Made by a program: the position numbers and the translations under genes. This document shows, piece after piece, positions 1 through 11,829 of a stretch of DNA of 64,000 bases. Where the stretch lies: positions 1 to 64,000 of the forward strand of contig JAOALB010000077.1 of NCBI GenBank assembly GCA_025331125.1, read 5' to 3'. The notes under the pieces were generated by a model, which saw nothing but the letters and a program-made list of their open reading frames with translations, was not told the DNA's origin and did no database searches. The DNA is from Mycogone perniciosa (lineage: Eukaryota > Ascomycota > Sordariomycetes > Hypocreales > Hypocreaceae). How positions within the stretch are numbered: position 1 is the stretch's first letter; each line of letters begins with the position of its first letter.

Positions 1-75
<75 letters not shown>
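1..75. repeat. ATT trinucleotide microsatellite
   Basis: About 24 consecutive ATT units run from the first base of the window until the pattern breaks near position 74. The array begins at the window edge, so its full length is unknown. It lies in non-coding DNA. Confidence 0.97.
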
Positions 76-3000
76 TATTAATGTATATGGTATACTCAGA
101 GTTCCCTCAGGAGAACCAGCGGTGCGGCTGGTGGTTATCGCCGGTGCGGAAAACTCTCCATCGCTTCTGCCCTAACTGGCGCGTCCAGGGCACTGGTTTG
201 ATGGGGCAAAACGATTGGCGTTTCCGGGGAGCAGCCCTGCGTTTGCGCCACCTCTTCTGTCTGCTCTTTGAAGTCTTCTTCTAATCCCTGTTACCATTCT
301 CCCTGACAGTGAGCCGGGATTTCCTCCCCCAAGATGATTGATCTATGCACGATTGTGTGTCATATCAGATTCACCGCTATACAGAGACCAAGGCGGTAAA
401 GGTATCATCTGTGACGATCAACGGGCGTCAAGGGAAAATTCTAATGTTCGGGGAAGAGTTCCCAACGAACACCAAAGTTGGCTGACACCTTTCTCTTCAG
501 TATCCTATTATGAAATGCTCTCATTCAAGACTACTGATATGATGCAGCACCACACGAGAAACGATACTACTAACAGACCATGTCGTATGCTTCTTGTATG
601 CTTGTTTCTTGGGGGCTATTTTCTCATCCAGTCCAATTACGCTTAATAGGTAGACCCTGAGTTCACCCAGGCTAGCTTGACGGTCTCTCTTTACTAGTAA
701 GCGCACTGCGACTTTGAATGGCCAGCCATTCACACATGCATATCGCTCGTGGGGATGCATCATCCGAAGGAATGCATCATCCCACGGGTGCTCCCAGTCC
801 CAGCCAATGCCAGACTCCACTCTTGGCAGTTTATCCCCGCTGCTTATGAGGAATGAGGAGCTATCTACTCCGTAGGTATCAATGCTTTTTGTTCCTTGGC
901 TTTCAAGGTGTCTCAACTATCTCTCTCAGCTTCCCTCGGATACTACTCGTACTTAATACCCTAGTAGTATCTCAGGTTTCCGGTCCAAAGCAAAAGCAAA
1001 AAAGGCTTTTTGGTGAATGATAAGCATGTCTAGGGGACATGCAGGAGGTCATTGTGCCTTGCCTCTTTAAGGTGCCCTACGAGTACTAAGACATATCCAG
1101 AACCAGACACATCAGGCGCACGTGTTACCGTTACGATACCTTGCAGCGTGATTGATTATTCGACGCGGATACACCTCATCATAGTGCGAGACAACACAGA
1201 CTGCCTCCGCAATCAGCACTACGACATACACGAGACCGAGGTGGTACTACTCGTAATACACATACATACTACTACTTCGAGTTTCTTTTTCTCTTTCTCC
1301 TCACTCTAGCCACCTTGAAGACACGAGGCCAATTGTTGAGATTTGTGTCTTGAAGACAAGTCAGCAACAGCTGGTGAGTCCTCTAGCCAGTAATATTTCA
1401 AGAACAGCATTTTTCTGTGCTCGGTACGTGGTGTGGGGAAGATGTCAGACACATATGTGATACTAGTACTGCCACTGCAAGCTGATGAAGGGAAATTATG
1501 ACATGTTATATTACTACTAGCAGTAGTACTTCGACTACGAGTACGGAGTCTTGACTGCTGCCTTACCTATCCCTCCCGCCTATCGCCCCAAGGCTACCAA
1601 ATGGCGTAGACTCCCCTGTGGCGTCACTCCCTCCAGATCACCCAGATCTCTCGCGATCGCTAGTGTTCGCGTAGTTTTGGTTCATCTGGACTGGGCACCG
1701 TATTTCTGTGATTGCCAAGTATCTACTCGTACTCCGTATTGTTTGTTTTCTTGGGGCGTTTGGGTTTGGGTTGTTCGATGCTACGACTCTTGGCCATGGC
1801 TGATCTCCTCTAGTTCAAACGTGAAGAGTATTCTCTGCTCTCTTCTCGCATTTGCTGTTTGGGAGGATATCTGGGATTTCAATTCTCCATCAAGGTGATA
1901 GAATTGCTTTTACATCTACGAGTATGGGTCATGTGTGTGATACGAAGTCTACAAGTATACTCCGTACATCACGGAGTACATCCTCCGAGGACCAGGCTGT
2001 CATCAGATTCAGCGTCATCAAAGCCTCCTAGGACGGCTCGACACATTCCGAGCAAAGCTAAGCTCCCAACGCCCGTTGCGGGCGAAATCATTCACCACGT
2101 ACCAATGGCAGACAGACAACATGCCACAACGAAGGGGCTGTCTCGGCGGATTTTTGCAAGCCTTGTTTTCTTTCTTTTTTCCCATTTCCCTCGCTTAGAT
2201 GCCAGATCGGAGTTGGTGCAATCATTTTCTTTCCAGCCGAAGTAGACGGCTTTGTTTTTTTGCACCAAATAGCAACCCAAGGGATGTGGCTTGGCTGGCC
2301 CAAAGATGGGGGGGTGGAACCTTGCTATTGAGGGTGTTGCCTCATTGATTGCGAGATATTAATGTTAGCTTCCCGAGTATAATATATCCGCGGCATTCGT
2401 CTGAGTGTCTGAAAAGGATTCGGATCCTGCTAACAAATGAATGAAGAGACGATGAAATACATGGCAAGAGTTAAGATGAAGGAGTGTCCGGAAATGAAGC
2501 ATCTTGCCTTGTGGGTCGGAAATATACTGGCTTCCTGTCGGACTCCGTACTAGTAATACTTTGGTGGCAACAAATCTGGTTTCCGTCCTGATTTACGCTC
2601 CGAGACCCTGAGGTGGTTAGTACGATCACAGCCCTTTGGGGCTTATACTATTCCGTATTAAGAGGTAGTTCTATCATGTCGGTTTTATGTTGGTTGTGAG
2701 GCTCTAGTACAGAGTACTTTGTATGCTTTCTAATATTCAGTAGTACTGACCTACTATTGTAATGATGAGGTGGGCGAGTGCTTGTGGTTTATGAACTCCG
2801 GGAGGTGTCTGTTTAGCCTACTACTGTCTAGGTAATGTGTTATCACGGGCCGTCCTAACTTCTGACCTCGTGTCATTGGGCCTTTGGTAGTACTACCCTA
2901 GATAAAATCGATTCTACATCAACAGCATATATAACAGGTGGTTCATTATTAAGTAACAGGTACTGATGTAGTTATTATCAGGAATCTAAATAATGATTTT

Positions 3001-3954
3001 ATTTGTTGATTAAGAAGGGGTCAATGGCGTGGGTTGTTGGTGTTGCAATCGATACCCCGTACTCGTACTCTCCTGGCCGATTTCCTAAGCACTTCGAGTA
3101 ATATCTGTGTTCTCCGTGCGAACCAACCAACTAATCTATCACACACGATACCAATTCCACAAGTCAAGCCCCAAAAGCCACGCGCAGAAAGAGAAGAAGA
3201 GAAGAAAGAACTCGAGCCTAGACCATATCACCATTCATGCATGCAATCATTGCAGCAGCCAAACCATAGAAAAGAAAAAAACCGAGTCTAACAGGTGCTG
3301 ATATCGGGCCGAAGTCTCAAATAGTGGTGTTTGGAGCAAGGGGACGCCAACATACATACAAGGATATTAGAAATCCGGCGTTCGGAAAGTAATTTAATAC
3401 TTCGTGTAACATAATTGGAGCCTTTGAGTTGGGCACCGGTAGAAGCTATTGATTATTAAAGCCCCTGTCGGATAGATGGCAAGAAATCAGTTAGGTTAAT
3501 GGTGAAAAATGGGGTATCATCACTCACTATCGACGAGAGGACGGATTATTCCGGATGTAACATGTGGTAGCCGACGTTGCACACGCTGAGGGAATGGTAA
3601 CTGAGTAGAGGATATACTGAACGTATCTACCTATGTGATTTATGTAGTCGCCATGACAAAATCCAAACCTACTTAGGTAGTCGCTGTCGACAGAGGGGAT
3701 TGTCGTTGTGCTTGAGACATCTGGTTTATTCTAGGCTATCTGGGTCATGAACCTCTCAGATAGGTAGATTCTAAACCACAGTTGAAACCACCAGAGCATA
3801 AGATGCATAGGAACGGAGAATATAGAAGAATCCAAGAAGCTATTTTGCAGGAGTTGGCGAGCCGTCAAAGGAGGAGCACCTGGCGACAATGCTGCGATGG
3901 GAATGGTATCTTGAACTACTAAAGAAGATCTATATGCTTGTGATGTACAATTAT
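76..3954. other. Gene-poor intergenic region
   Basis: I find no supported gene in this 3.9 kb. Open frames are short, lack family resemblance and cannot be joined by convincing splice sites. The longest with protein-like composition is on the minus strand at 521-916 (131 codons, see findings). The region is rich in short TACTCCGTA-type motifs (866, 1730, 1958), including a perfect 8-bp inverted repeat at 1958-1978. The last part is presumably the 3' flank of KRI1, whose stop codon is at 3955. Confidence 0.6.
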
Positions 3955-6045
3955 TCACTCCGAAGCCTCGGTCTTTGCACCCTTTTTGCCCTTGGACCTC
4001 TTCCTCTTCTTCGTCCTTGTCCCATCAACATCACCAATGATATTACTGCTTTCATCGCCCCCCTTCTGCGCTGTGGTCTTACTCTTGGACCAGCGCGGCG
4101 CCGGCTGCTCTTCTGCCTCATCATCGTCGGCAACCCTGACGCGCTCAAACCCATATGTCGGGCCGGTACGCTCAAACTCGTTGCCGAAGACATCACGTCG
4201 CCACTGGCGGAGACGGGCCTTCTTGCCCAGATGCTTCTTGTCACGACGCTTCTTCTCCGGGTCACGGAAGGTAGCCAGCTTCTTGAGGCCGGCGAATTCG
4301 TTGAGGACCTTGTCTGATGGTGCAAGGAGGATATCGCGTGCCGTCATACCAAAGGCCTGCGGTGATGTCTCACGGTAGCGGAAGAGGCCTGCACCGCCGG
4401 AGTCGCCTTTCAGGAGATCATGATCGGTGAGCTGCATCTTGGCATCTACAAGAGCCTCGAGCTTGGTCCGCTCTTGGCGGGCCTGTTTCTGGGTCTCAAG
4501 CCTGGCGCGTTTGTGATCCGATGATTTGCGTTTCTTTGACGCTGAGGTTTCCCCGTCGGCCTCCTCCTCATCACCGTCTTGCTCTTCCTCGTCATCGGTT
4601 AGGGTAATGGCTGGTTTGGTATCCCCAGCCTCGAAGTCGGGAATGATGTCCTTGATATCAATGTCGTCGTCCCATTTTGGTTTTTTGGGTCGCTTCTTCT
4701 TGCTCTTCTCCCCCTTCTCATCTCCATCGACATCCATCTCATCTTCATCTGACTCGGCATCCGCTTCGTTTATGGCATAGTACCCATCATCGAATCGCTT
4801 TTTCATCTCCTCTTCCCATTTGTCATCCTCCCAGGCATCGTCGAGGAACTTCATCCATTCCTCATCCGTCAACTCCTTGCCACTGGCACCAGCGGCTTGC
4901 TTGATCTTGCGAAGCTTCTCTTCAGTTTCCTCAAGCTTCAGCTTCCTCAGTCGAGCTTTGTCTTCACGTCGCTCTTGCTTCTCGGCCTCCTTCTTCTCGC
5001 GCTCAAGTTCTCTCTGGCGTTTCCTGCCTGTCTTTTCCTCACGCCTGACTGATCGGGCTGCGGTAAAATCTCGGGCATACGACTTGAGAACCTCATTGCT
5101 CTTCTCTGGATCCTCGAATCGCATGTTGTAGGCTTGCTCGAATTCATCAGCCCGGTCGTCATCCTCTCCATCGTCCGATTCAAAAGCCTGCCACCTTGAT
5201 CCCTCTTCTGTAACCCAGGCCCTAGAAGCCATGAAATTTGATAGATATGTCTCTGGGTTCTTGTCTGCGCTGGAAACATCGAGTTCTGAGATTTTCAAAG
5301 CCTGCGCTCTCGACGGGTGGACTCCATTGGAAACTGTTTCTGCCGATTCCTTTCGTTTTATGAATCCATCCTCGTCCTCGTTGTCATCATCACAGGATTC
5401 ATCTCCAGCTCCCACAGCATTAATTTCCGATAAAATTGACTTCTTGAGGGCGTCTTGCTCCTGCGTGTATGTTGTAGGGGCCGGCCCGTCCTCATCGTCT
5501 GAGGTGCCAACGTCGCCTCGCATAATCTTTTCTCGGTGATAGTCTCGGAGGAACACTGGCTTCTCTTTCTTCTCCTTGGACGATGCATCTGCGCCCTCTT
5601 CTCCTGCCTTGTAGAAGGTAGAGGTCTTGTCGTAGACACGAGGATCCTTGTTGCGGATTGCTTGTAATGTAGCTGAGATTTGTGCGTCAAGGTCTTCAGT
5701 CGCTAGAAATCCATCCTCATCCTCAGTTTCGTCTGACGATGAATCATCGCTCTCATTGTCTCCTCTCGCCGAGTTCTTCTTGAACTTCTCCTCCACTGGA
5801 TAATGTCAGACGCATTCACGAAAATAATGACGGGAGCACATACACCTATGCCTTTCCTCCCGCTTCTTGTTGTGCTCGAATCGGCGGGCGAACTCCTCGT
5901 TCACCTTGAATCCTTTCTCTTCAATCGCTGCCCCTCCATCGTCTGAGTCCGAGTCGCTGTCGTCCAGAAGCTTCCGTTTATTGGAGTTGGGCTTATCGTA
6001 TGTTGCCGCCACTTGTGACGTCGACCCAGCAGCAACAGGAGCCAT
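3955..6045 (-). CDS. KRI1: KRI1-family ribosome biogenesis protein
   Basis: Two exons, 5844-6045 and 3955-5795, are joined across a 48-bp intron with a GTATGT donor and CAG acceptor, giving 680 residues. Kri1 is a nucleolar protein needed for 40S subunit assembly and pre-rRNA processing. The protein has the family layout. The N-terminus is acidic (runs of D, E and S). A charged, probably coiled-coil middle is rich in K, R and E. The conserved C-terminal Kri1 domain includes LLKGDSGGAGLFRYRETSP and FGMTARDILLAPSDKVLN, followed by a basic stretch with KKARLRQW. The tail is lysine-rich (KKRKRSKGKKG), as expected for nucleolar targeting. The start at 6045 gives MAPVAAGSTS and leaves 448 bp to the divergent RAB5 gene. 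Confidence 0.93.
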
Positions 6046-6493
6046 ATTGATGTCGAATCCTGTCGAGATTTCAAAGGGTGGATCAGCAATGGCAGTGGAA
6101 AACCTCAGCGTCTCCAAAAAGCTGCACTTGCTGGGACAAATCGACAGTTTTTTTTCTGCCGGCAGATCAGATCCCAAAATTTTGGCGGGGAGCTCTCGGT
6201 TTAGGCACAACTTTACTCCGAAGGGCCCGCCTCAACCGAACGCCCATGTGGCTGGTGGCTGGTGGCTGGTCCCGTTTGCAGAATACGGAGTAGACGCAAG
6301 AGACTTCGTCATCATTGCGCCTCTTCTATGCTTCATGCAACCAAGTACCCACCACTAGCTCAATCTGCATTGTAACCTCGCCCACCCTGAGCTGAAGGCA
6401 GCAACTCGATTTTATTGCACGTTCTCAGGACCTGTTCACTTCTATCGCTCGATTCCACCTGTTCATTATCAAAGAAAAGAAAATATTATCACT
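6046..6493. promoter_or_regulatory. Shared divergent promoter interval, KRI1 / RAB5-like
   Basis: This 448-bp gap separates two divergently transcribed start codons, so both promoters must lie here. It holds one exact TACGGAGTA motif at 6284-6292. No TATA box stands out. Confidence 0.6.
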
Positions 6494-7325
6494 ATGGCGG
6501 ATGCTCCCAAGCCCAGCAGTAGCGTCAAGCTGGTGCTTCTCGGCGAAGCCGCTGTCGGAAAGGTTGCAACCCTCCGTGCGACATCCGTAATTACGTGGTG
6601 GACGTCTCACTGACCCGAGTTGCAGTCGTCTTTAGTCCTCCGGTTCGTCAACAACGATTTCCAGGAAAACAAAGAACCCACTATTGGTGGTAAGTTGCTC
6701 CCCGGTGCTCCGATCGAATTACTCCCTTCTTCAGCAGAAGAGTGCTAAATAGACGGTGATAGCGGCGTTCCTGACGCAAAAATGCAACCTGCCTACCCGA
6801 ACTATCAAGTTTGAGATTTGGGATACCGCTGGCCAAGAGCGATTCGCCTCCCTGGCGCCGATGTACTATCGAAATGCTCAAGCCGCCCTCGTCGTTTACG
6901 ATCTCACGAAGCCGACATCCCTTATCAAGGCCAAGCACTGGGTCGCCGAACTCCAACGACAAGCCGCGCCTGGCATCGTCATCGCTTTGGTTGGAAACAA
7001 GCTAGATCTGGCCGGCGACTCGTCGCCGAATGGGGCAGAAGAGGGCGATGATGGTGAGGAGTCCGGCGATGCACGGAAGGTGTCAACAGAGGAGGCCAAG
7101 TCATACGCTGAGGAGGAGAGCCTGTTATTCTTCGAGACCAGTGCCAAGACTGGCTACAACGTAGCTGAAGTGTTCACGGCTATTGCGAATGCGATCCCCG
7201 AGACGTCCTTGAAGAGCGCCAGAGGACCCGGCGCGACGGGCACGGCAACCAGGGCCGGTGAGGAGCAGAGAGTGAACCTGGGTGGACCGAGGGATGCTGG
7301 TGCCAAGGACGGTTGTGCTTGCTAG
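6494..7325 (+). CDS. VPS21: RAB5-class small GTPase (Vps21/Ypt5 type)
   Basis: Three exons (6494-6562, 6626-6689, 6763-7325) give 231 residues. Rab5 proteins control homotypic fusion of early endosomes and traffic to the vacuole. Visible motifs in order: P-loop GEAAVGKSS (about 17-25, with the first intron falling between K and S), switch I EPTIGAAFLTQ (the RAB5 signature), WDTAGQERFASLAPMYYR (switch II), NKLD, and ETSAKTG. The C-terminus ends in CAC, a CXC-type double geranylgeranylation signal. An acidic insertion of about 20 residues rich in G, D and E follows NKLD, as in other filamentous-fungal Rab5 proteins. S. cerevisiae has three paralogues (VPS21, YPT52, YPT53); the match is to the class, so the symbol is approximate. 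Confidence 0.95.
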
Positions 7326-8057
7326 AGGGGAGTTCTATATATATGAGTACAGTGTGTTCTTGCTGCTGCGCTCCTTAATTGTGCTGGTCGGATGGAGTCG
7401 GATTGTCATGGCATGCCAGTCAGGAGTCAATATCTTGCGTTTTTGGGAGTCATTAGTGGTTATAATTCTATGCGCCAAATCTTTATTGTCTAGATGCCTA
7501 GTTTCATGTTTGGTCCTGCGGCTCTTCCTTACACGGATGAATATACGAACATTCCACTAATACTAGTAGTATCAAGCAAGTGTGGGTGATGGCGGTAAGC
7601 CACTATCAATGCGAGCTTAGGCTGGCGAATTGACATCATACCAATTCAACCCGTCCAGATGCATATTTGGAAAGCACACATAAGAGTGATTCACGGAATC
7701 TCTCGCCATATCTGTTTGTGTCTGCTCTGAAGCGCATCTGCTCAAGTAAGTAGGCTGGCACGTGACAGCTCAATGGCTGTTAGCGGTACAGAGTCCGTGG
7801 TTTGCTACGGGCCCACTTTTTTCACAGGCGCGTCAAACTCCTCACCTCAAAGGCTTTCAGGCTCGTCTCGAGAAACCTGAACCGCCAATCCATCTTTTGG
7901 TGCTTTATGACTTTCCGTTCCACGAGTCACTGAGGTCACGCTGTGACGTGGCCGCTTTTTCTCTCTTGGGGCGCCTTCACCTTGCATCATTGAGCCCCTC
8001 GCTCTCTTCTCTACCCCATGGTGGCATTCAAGCAATCATAGACCTGGTGCCGACGAC
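7326..8057. other. Intergenic, 3' flank of RAB5-like and 5' flank of the RING gene
   Basis: This 732-bp stretch has no supported gene. The part before 8058 is the promoter and leader of the RING protein gene. The open frames seen (7282-7560, 7762-8094) resemble nothing and run through stop-free low-complexity sequence. Confidence 0.6.
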
Positions 8058-11015
8058 ATGGCTTCGTCCATCTCCGAGGCTCAGGCCGAGCTGATCAAGT
8101 GCGCTATCCGTCTTCCGCGGTCATAATTAATAGCTAGGGAATGCTAACATCAAGCAGCTCGCTGGCTCCCGACGATATTCCACACAAGTTGCGATGCGCC
8201 ATCTGCAGCAAGCTTGCTGTGAATGCTTTCCGGCTACCGTGTTGTGAACAAGCGATTTGCGAGTCATGTGCGTTGTCCTTCCAAAGCCGCCTTGCTGGAG
8301 CCCTCTTTTATTGATCAAATGGCTAACTATTGCTGCCAGGTCAATCAAATCTCCCCCAATCATGCCCCGTTTGCGAGCACTCTCCATTATCCGCAGAAGA
8401 TTGCAACCCTAACAAATCCCTGCGTACGACCATTCGGGTATTCCTTCGCACTGCAGAGAAGAAGCGCGAGGCATCTCGGCCTAAAGATTCCAAAGACTCG
8501 ACACCTTTAACCCCCGTCGACGCGCCGAAGCCTTCGATGCCTGAAAAAGAACCTTCATCAGGAGAAGCTGCCGAAAAGCAGGATAATAGTGGAGAGATCC
8601 CTAAGGTTGGGGACACCCCTGATGCCAAGTGCGAACCGGTCGATGATGCTCGTGCAGAAACTGGACAGGTAAGACTAAGAGATGAGTTGCCTACTACGCT
8701 CCATACTAACGCCCATCTCGTAGGACGAATCCACCAATGGTATCGAGGAGGCTCAGAAACATGAGCCTGCCGATGCTGTGGTCAATTCGACTGAAGGAGG
8801 GGATGAAGAGCACGATGGCGTCGAGCAACAAGGGCAGGCGGCCACTGAGGAGGATGTTGATAACGCCGACCAAAATGGTAACGACCAGGAGCAATACGGC
8901 ACTGATATGACGAACGGTGGATTTCCGAACATGATGTTCCCTGGCTCGGGCGACTTTAACCAAATGCAGATGATGATGGCGATGCAGAACGGCATGGGCC
9001 CCAACTCGTTTGGCGGTTTCCCTATGATGGGTGAGTCTGATATCCTTTCTCTGGAGATTGAATCCTTAGCTAACCTGGCAGTAGGCATGCCAGGAATGGG
9101 CATGGACCCGATGCAGAACATGTACATGAACGGTGGCTTTCAAGGCATGGGCATGAACGGCATGGGAGGCTTTGGAGGGGGATTTGGACAAGGCTCCAAT
9201 GATAACTGGAACGGTTCACAGTCGTGGAATTTCGACCAAAATAATTACAATCAAAATGGTCCTGGCATGGGAACTGGTGATTTTGGGAACTTTAACTCAG
9301 GATTCCAGACAGGATACAATCAAGGTAATTATGGCCACTTCAATGATTATCGCCGCAACAGCTTTGGACGTGGTCGCGGACGCGGCCGCGGATTTTACGG
9401 TGGATATGGCCGAGGCGGCTACCAACATGGCGGTATGGCGAACTATCAGGACCAGGCGCAATTTTCCCAGTATGGCCAAGGGCAAGGGTCTGGCACGAAT
9501 TTCCAAGCTCAGGGCACACAGGGGATATCAGCAGCAGCCGCTCAAACCGACGAGTATGGCCGCGATATTCGACCAGAGGGTAGCGAGAATGAGGGTGGTC
9601 TGACCAAAGAAGCAGAAACCGGCGAAGGTGGTAGTCCAGATGTCACCAAAAAGGATACCGCGGAATCTGCATCTCGTGAGACCCTAGGCAATGAAGCATC
9701 CGGAGATGCGTCGCGCACGACTGCGACTCCTCCCAATGGACCTAGTATGGCCGGCAGTATACACAGTCGGAATGGTGTTGGAGCCATCCGCTCTGTTTTG
9801 GCAGCCCCTGACGCACCAATTAACGCCCCGAAAGGGCCAAAGGCAATGCGACAAGGTTTGCCAAATACTAGTCTCTTGAATCTCCGAGCACGGGGCTTTC
9901 AAGTTGAAGATAGTGGTTTGCCAGCGCAGAAACCAGCTGTGCTGCCATCGCCATCGCTCCCGCAGTCGAACCCCACCACTCAGCCAGGTTCGAGAAGTAG
10001 TTCCCCTAACAATGAGAAGGACAGAGACCGTGATTCTCATCGTGACCGCAGCAAGGACAGATCTAAAGATCACGATAGGCGTGATAGAGGAAGTGAGGGC
10101 CACAATGTTCAGGAACGAGACCGTGAGCGAGAACGTGATCGCGGCCGGGACAAAGACCGTGAACCAGAGCAGTCACACTCTGGATCTCGGGCAAGTAGTA
10201 GAAGCCGAAGCCGAAGCCGCGGGCACAGGAGCTCGCATCGGCGGAGGCGTCAACGGTCTGAGACTCCAGGTGATGACGAAAAGGACGATACTTACCGTCG
10301 GAGAAAGCATAAGAGCAGCAGAAGACACGCGTACTATGACGAGGAGGAGCCGTCTTCGCGCTCGAAAGATGACAGAGTAACGGAGCGATCTCGATCGGCT
10401 TCTCCAGATGAGTCCAAGAGGTCGAGCCATCGCAGTCGCAAAGACAGAGATCACGAGAAGCGGAGCAGCAGGGATAAAGACAAGTACCGCGATGACGACG
10501 ATGATCGCCAGAGGTCAAGTCATCGCTCTCACCGCGATCGAGACCATGAGCACTCGAGACGCCACGACAAAGACAGGGAACGCGATAAGGATAGGAAAGA
10601 TCGCAAAGAACGCCACCGTGACAGGGATCGCGAACGAGACTACAGACATGGCAGCAGCAGCAGGAAACACTCTGTTGACGGTACATCCACGCCTGGTGAG
10701 AAGAGCTTTGATCCCCCTACCGGTCCTCGCGGCTTCGACATCAAAGGAAGCTCCAAGGTTGATGTGGATCGTCGTCCGCAAAAGGACGCGCACACGCTGG
10801 AGCGGGAAGCCCGCAACCGGGAACGTCTGCTAAAGGAAGCACAGCGCATGGCCGGCTTGGCCGGACTAGCAGGGTCGAAACGCAGTCGAGACGACGGTGA
10901 TGATGGCGGACGCAAAGGCCGAAGAAGCCGGCGCAGCGATGTCGTCGACGGGGATGACGAAGAAGAAAGGATCAGAAGGCTGGAAGCAGAGAGGGAGGGA
11001 GGACGATGGGGTTAG
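8058..11015 (+). CDS. RING-finger protein (RBBP6-like RING) with Gly/Met-rich, RGG and RS/RD-rich tail
   Basis: Five exons: 8058-8098, 8155 (or 8158)-8267, 8340-8668, 8724-9030 and 9085-11015, giving 906 (or 905) residues. The N-terminus has an eight-cysteine RING starting CAIC, then PCCEQAICESC and CPVC, followed by a NKSLRTTIRVFLRT extension. This spacing and extension resemble the RING of RBBP6/Mpe1, but the N-terminal DWNN ubiquitin-like domain and the zinc knuckle are absent. After an acidic linker come Met/Gly/Asn-rich repeats, an RGG-like patch (GRGRGRGRGFYGGYGRGGY) and a long RS/RD-repeat region ending near residue 850. Inference: a nuclear E3-like protein linked to pre-mRNA processing. 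The second exon has a tandem NAGNAG acceptor. Family membership is confident; function is not. Confidence 0.87.
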
Positions 11016-11829
11016 AAGCTCGTCGTGGGTAAAACGGGGGGTTTGAGCTCTGACTTATAGGCCTAGCGGGATGATGATGACGACGACGATGGGTCGAGAG
11101 CATGTGTTGAATTGTAATCTGGCCCTATGAACGTGTCAGGCCTTATTAGATGAGATGGGGAGGGAGCTCCGTTTCAAACGCATAGAACCTTGATGGTGAT
11201 GGTGCTGCTGGGTTAGGGGAAGATGCAGACAGATAAAGACGGGCCAATACTGTAAAACGATTTTACGGAGCGGCGGAAAGCCCCTGAGCTTCCTTGGTCA
11301 TTGGGACTCTGACAGCAATGATTCCTGCTCTACCTAGCTTAATATATGGCAAATCTCACATTTAATGATATGTATCATCAGTGCATTCCGCAAATACCCT
11401 CACTGTCGTCCTTTAGGAGTCGACATGTGATGTCAATCAAGAGAATATAAAGTCTCTTTCACTCACTCCATCACCTACGACTTCCCCAAAACCTACTTGA
11501 CGTATATAATGCACATGCAGCCGCCGTTTGAAAACGACAATCGTTGGCCGTTGTTTATTTCTCATCCCCTCTCAACGCCAATCAGATACCCAAATGCAGT
11601 CCGATATCCCAAATGCTTTGACGAGTTTTTCCTCCCTCTCTCTTTTTCACCTTTCTGCCCACTTGCTTGCCCCCCTAGCCCCCCTTACCAGACTCAAAGC
11701 CCGAATAACCAGCCCCCTGAGAGACGTCTAGTATATACCCTGTGTGCGGTATTGGAATGTATCGTAGCTGTTCCGCATCAGTTACTGGTTCATGTGTTGC
11801 AATGTGTTCGCTGGATGGTATGGGGACAC
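11016..11829. other. Convergent 3' intergenic region
   Basis: This 814-bp gap lies between the tail of the RING gene and the tail of PIK1. No gene is seen; pyrimidine-rich stretches occur around 11620-11690. Confidence 0.6.
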
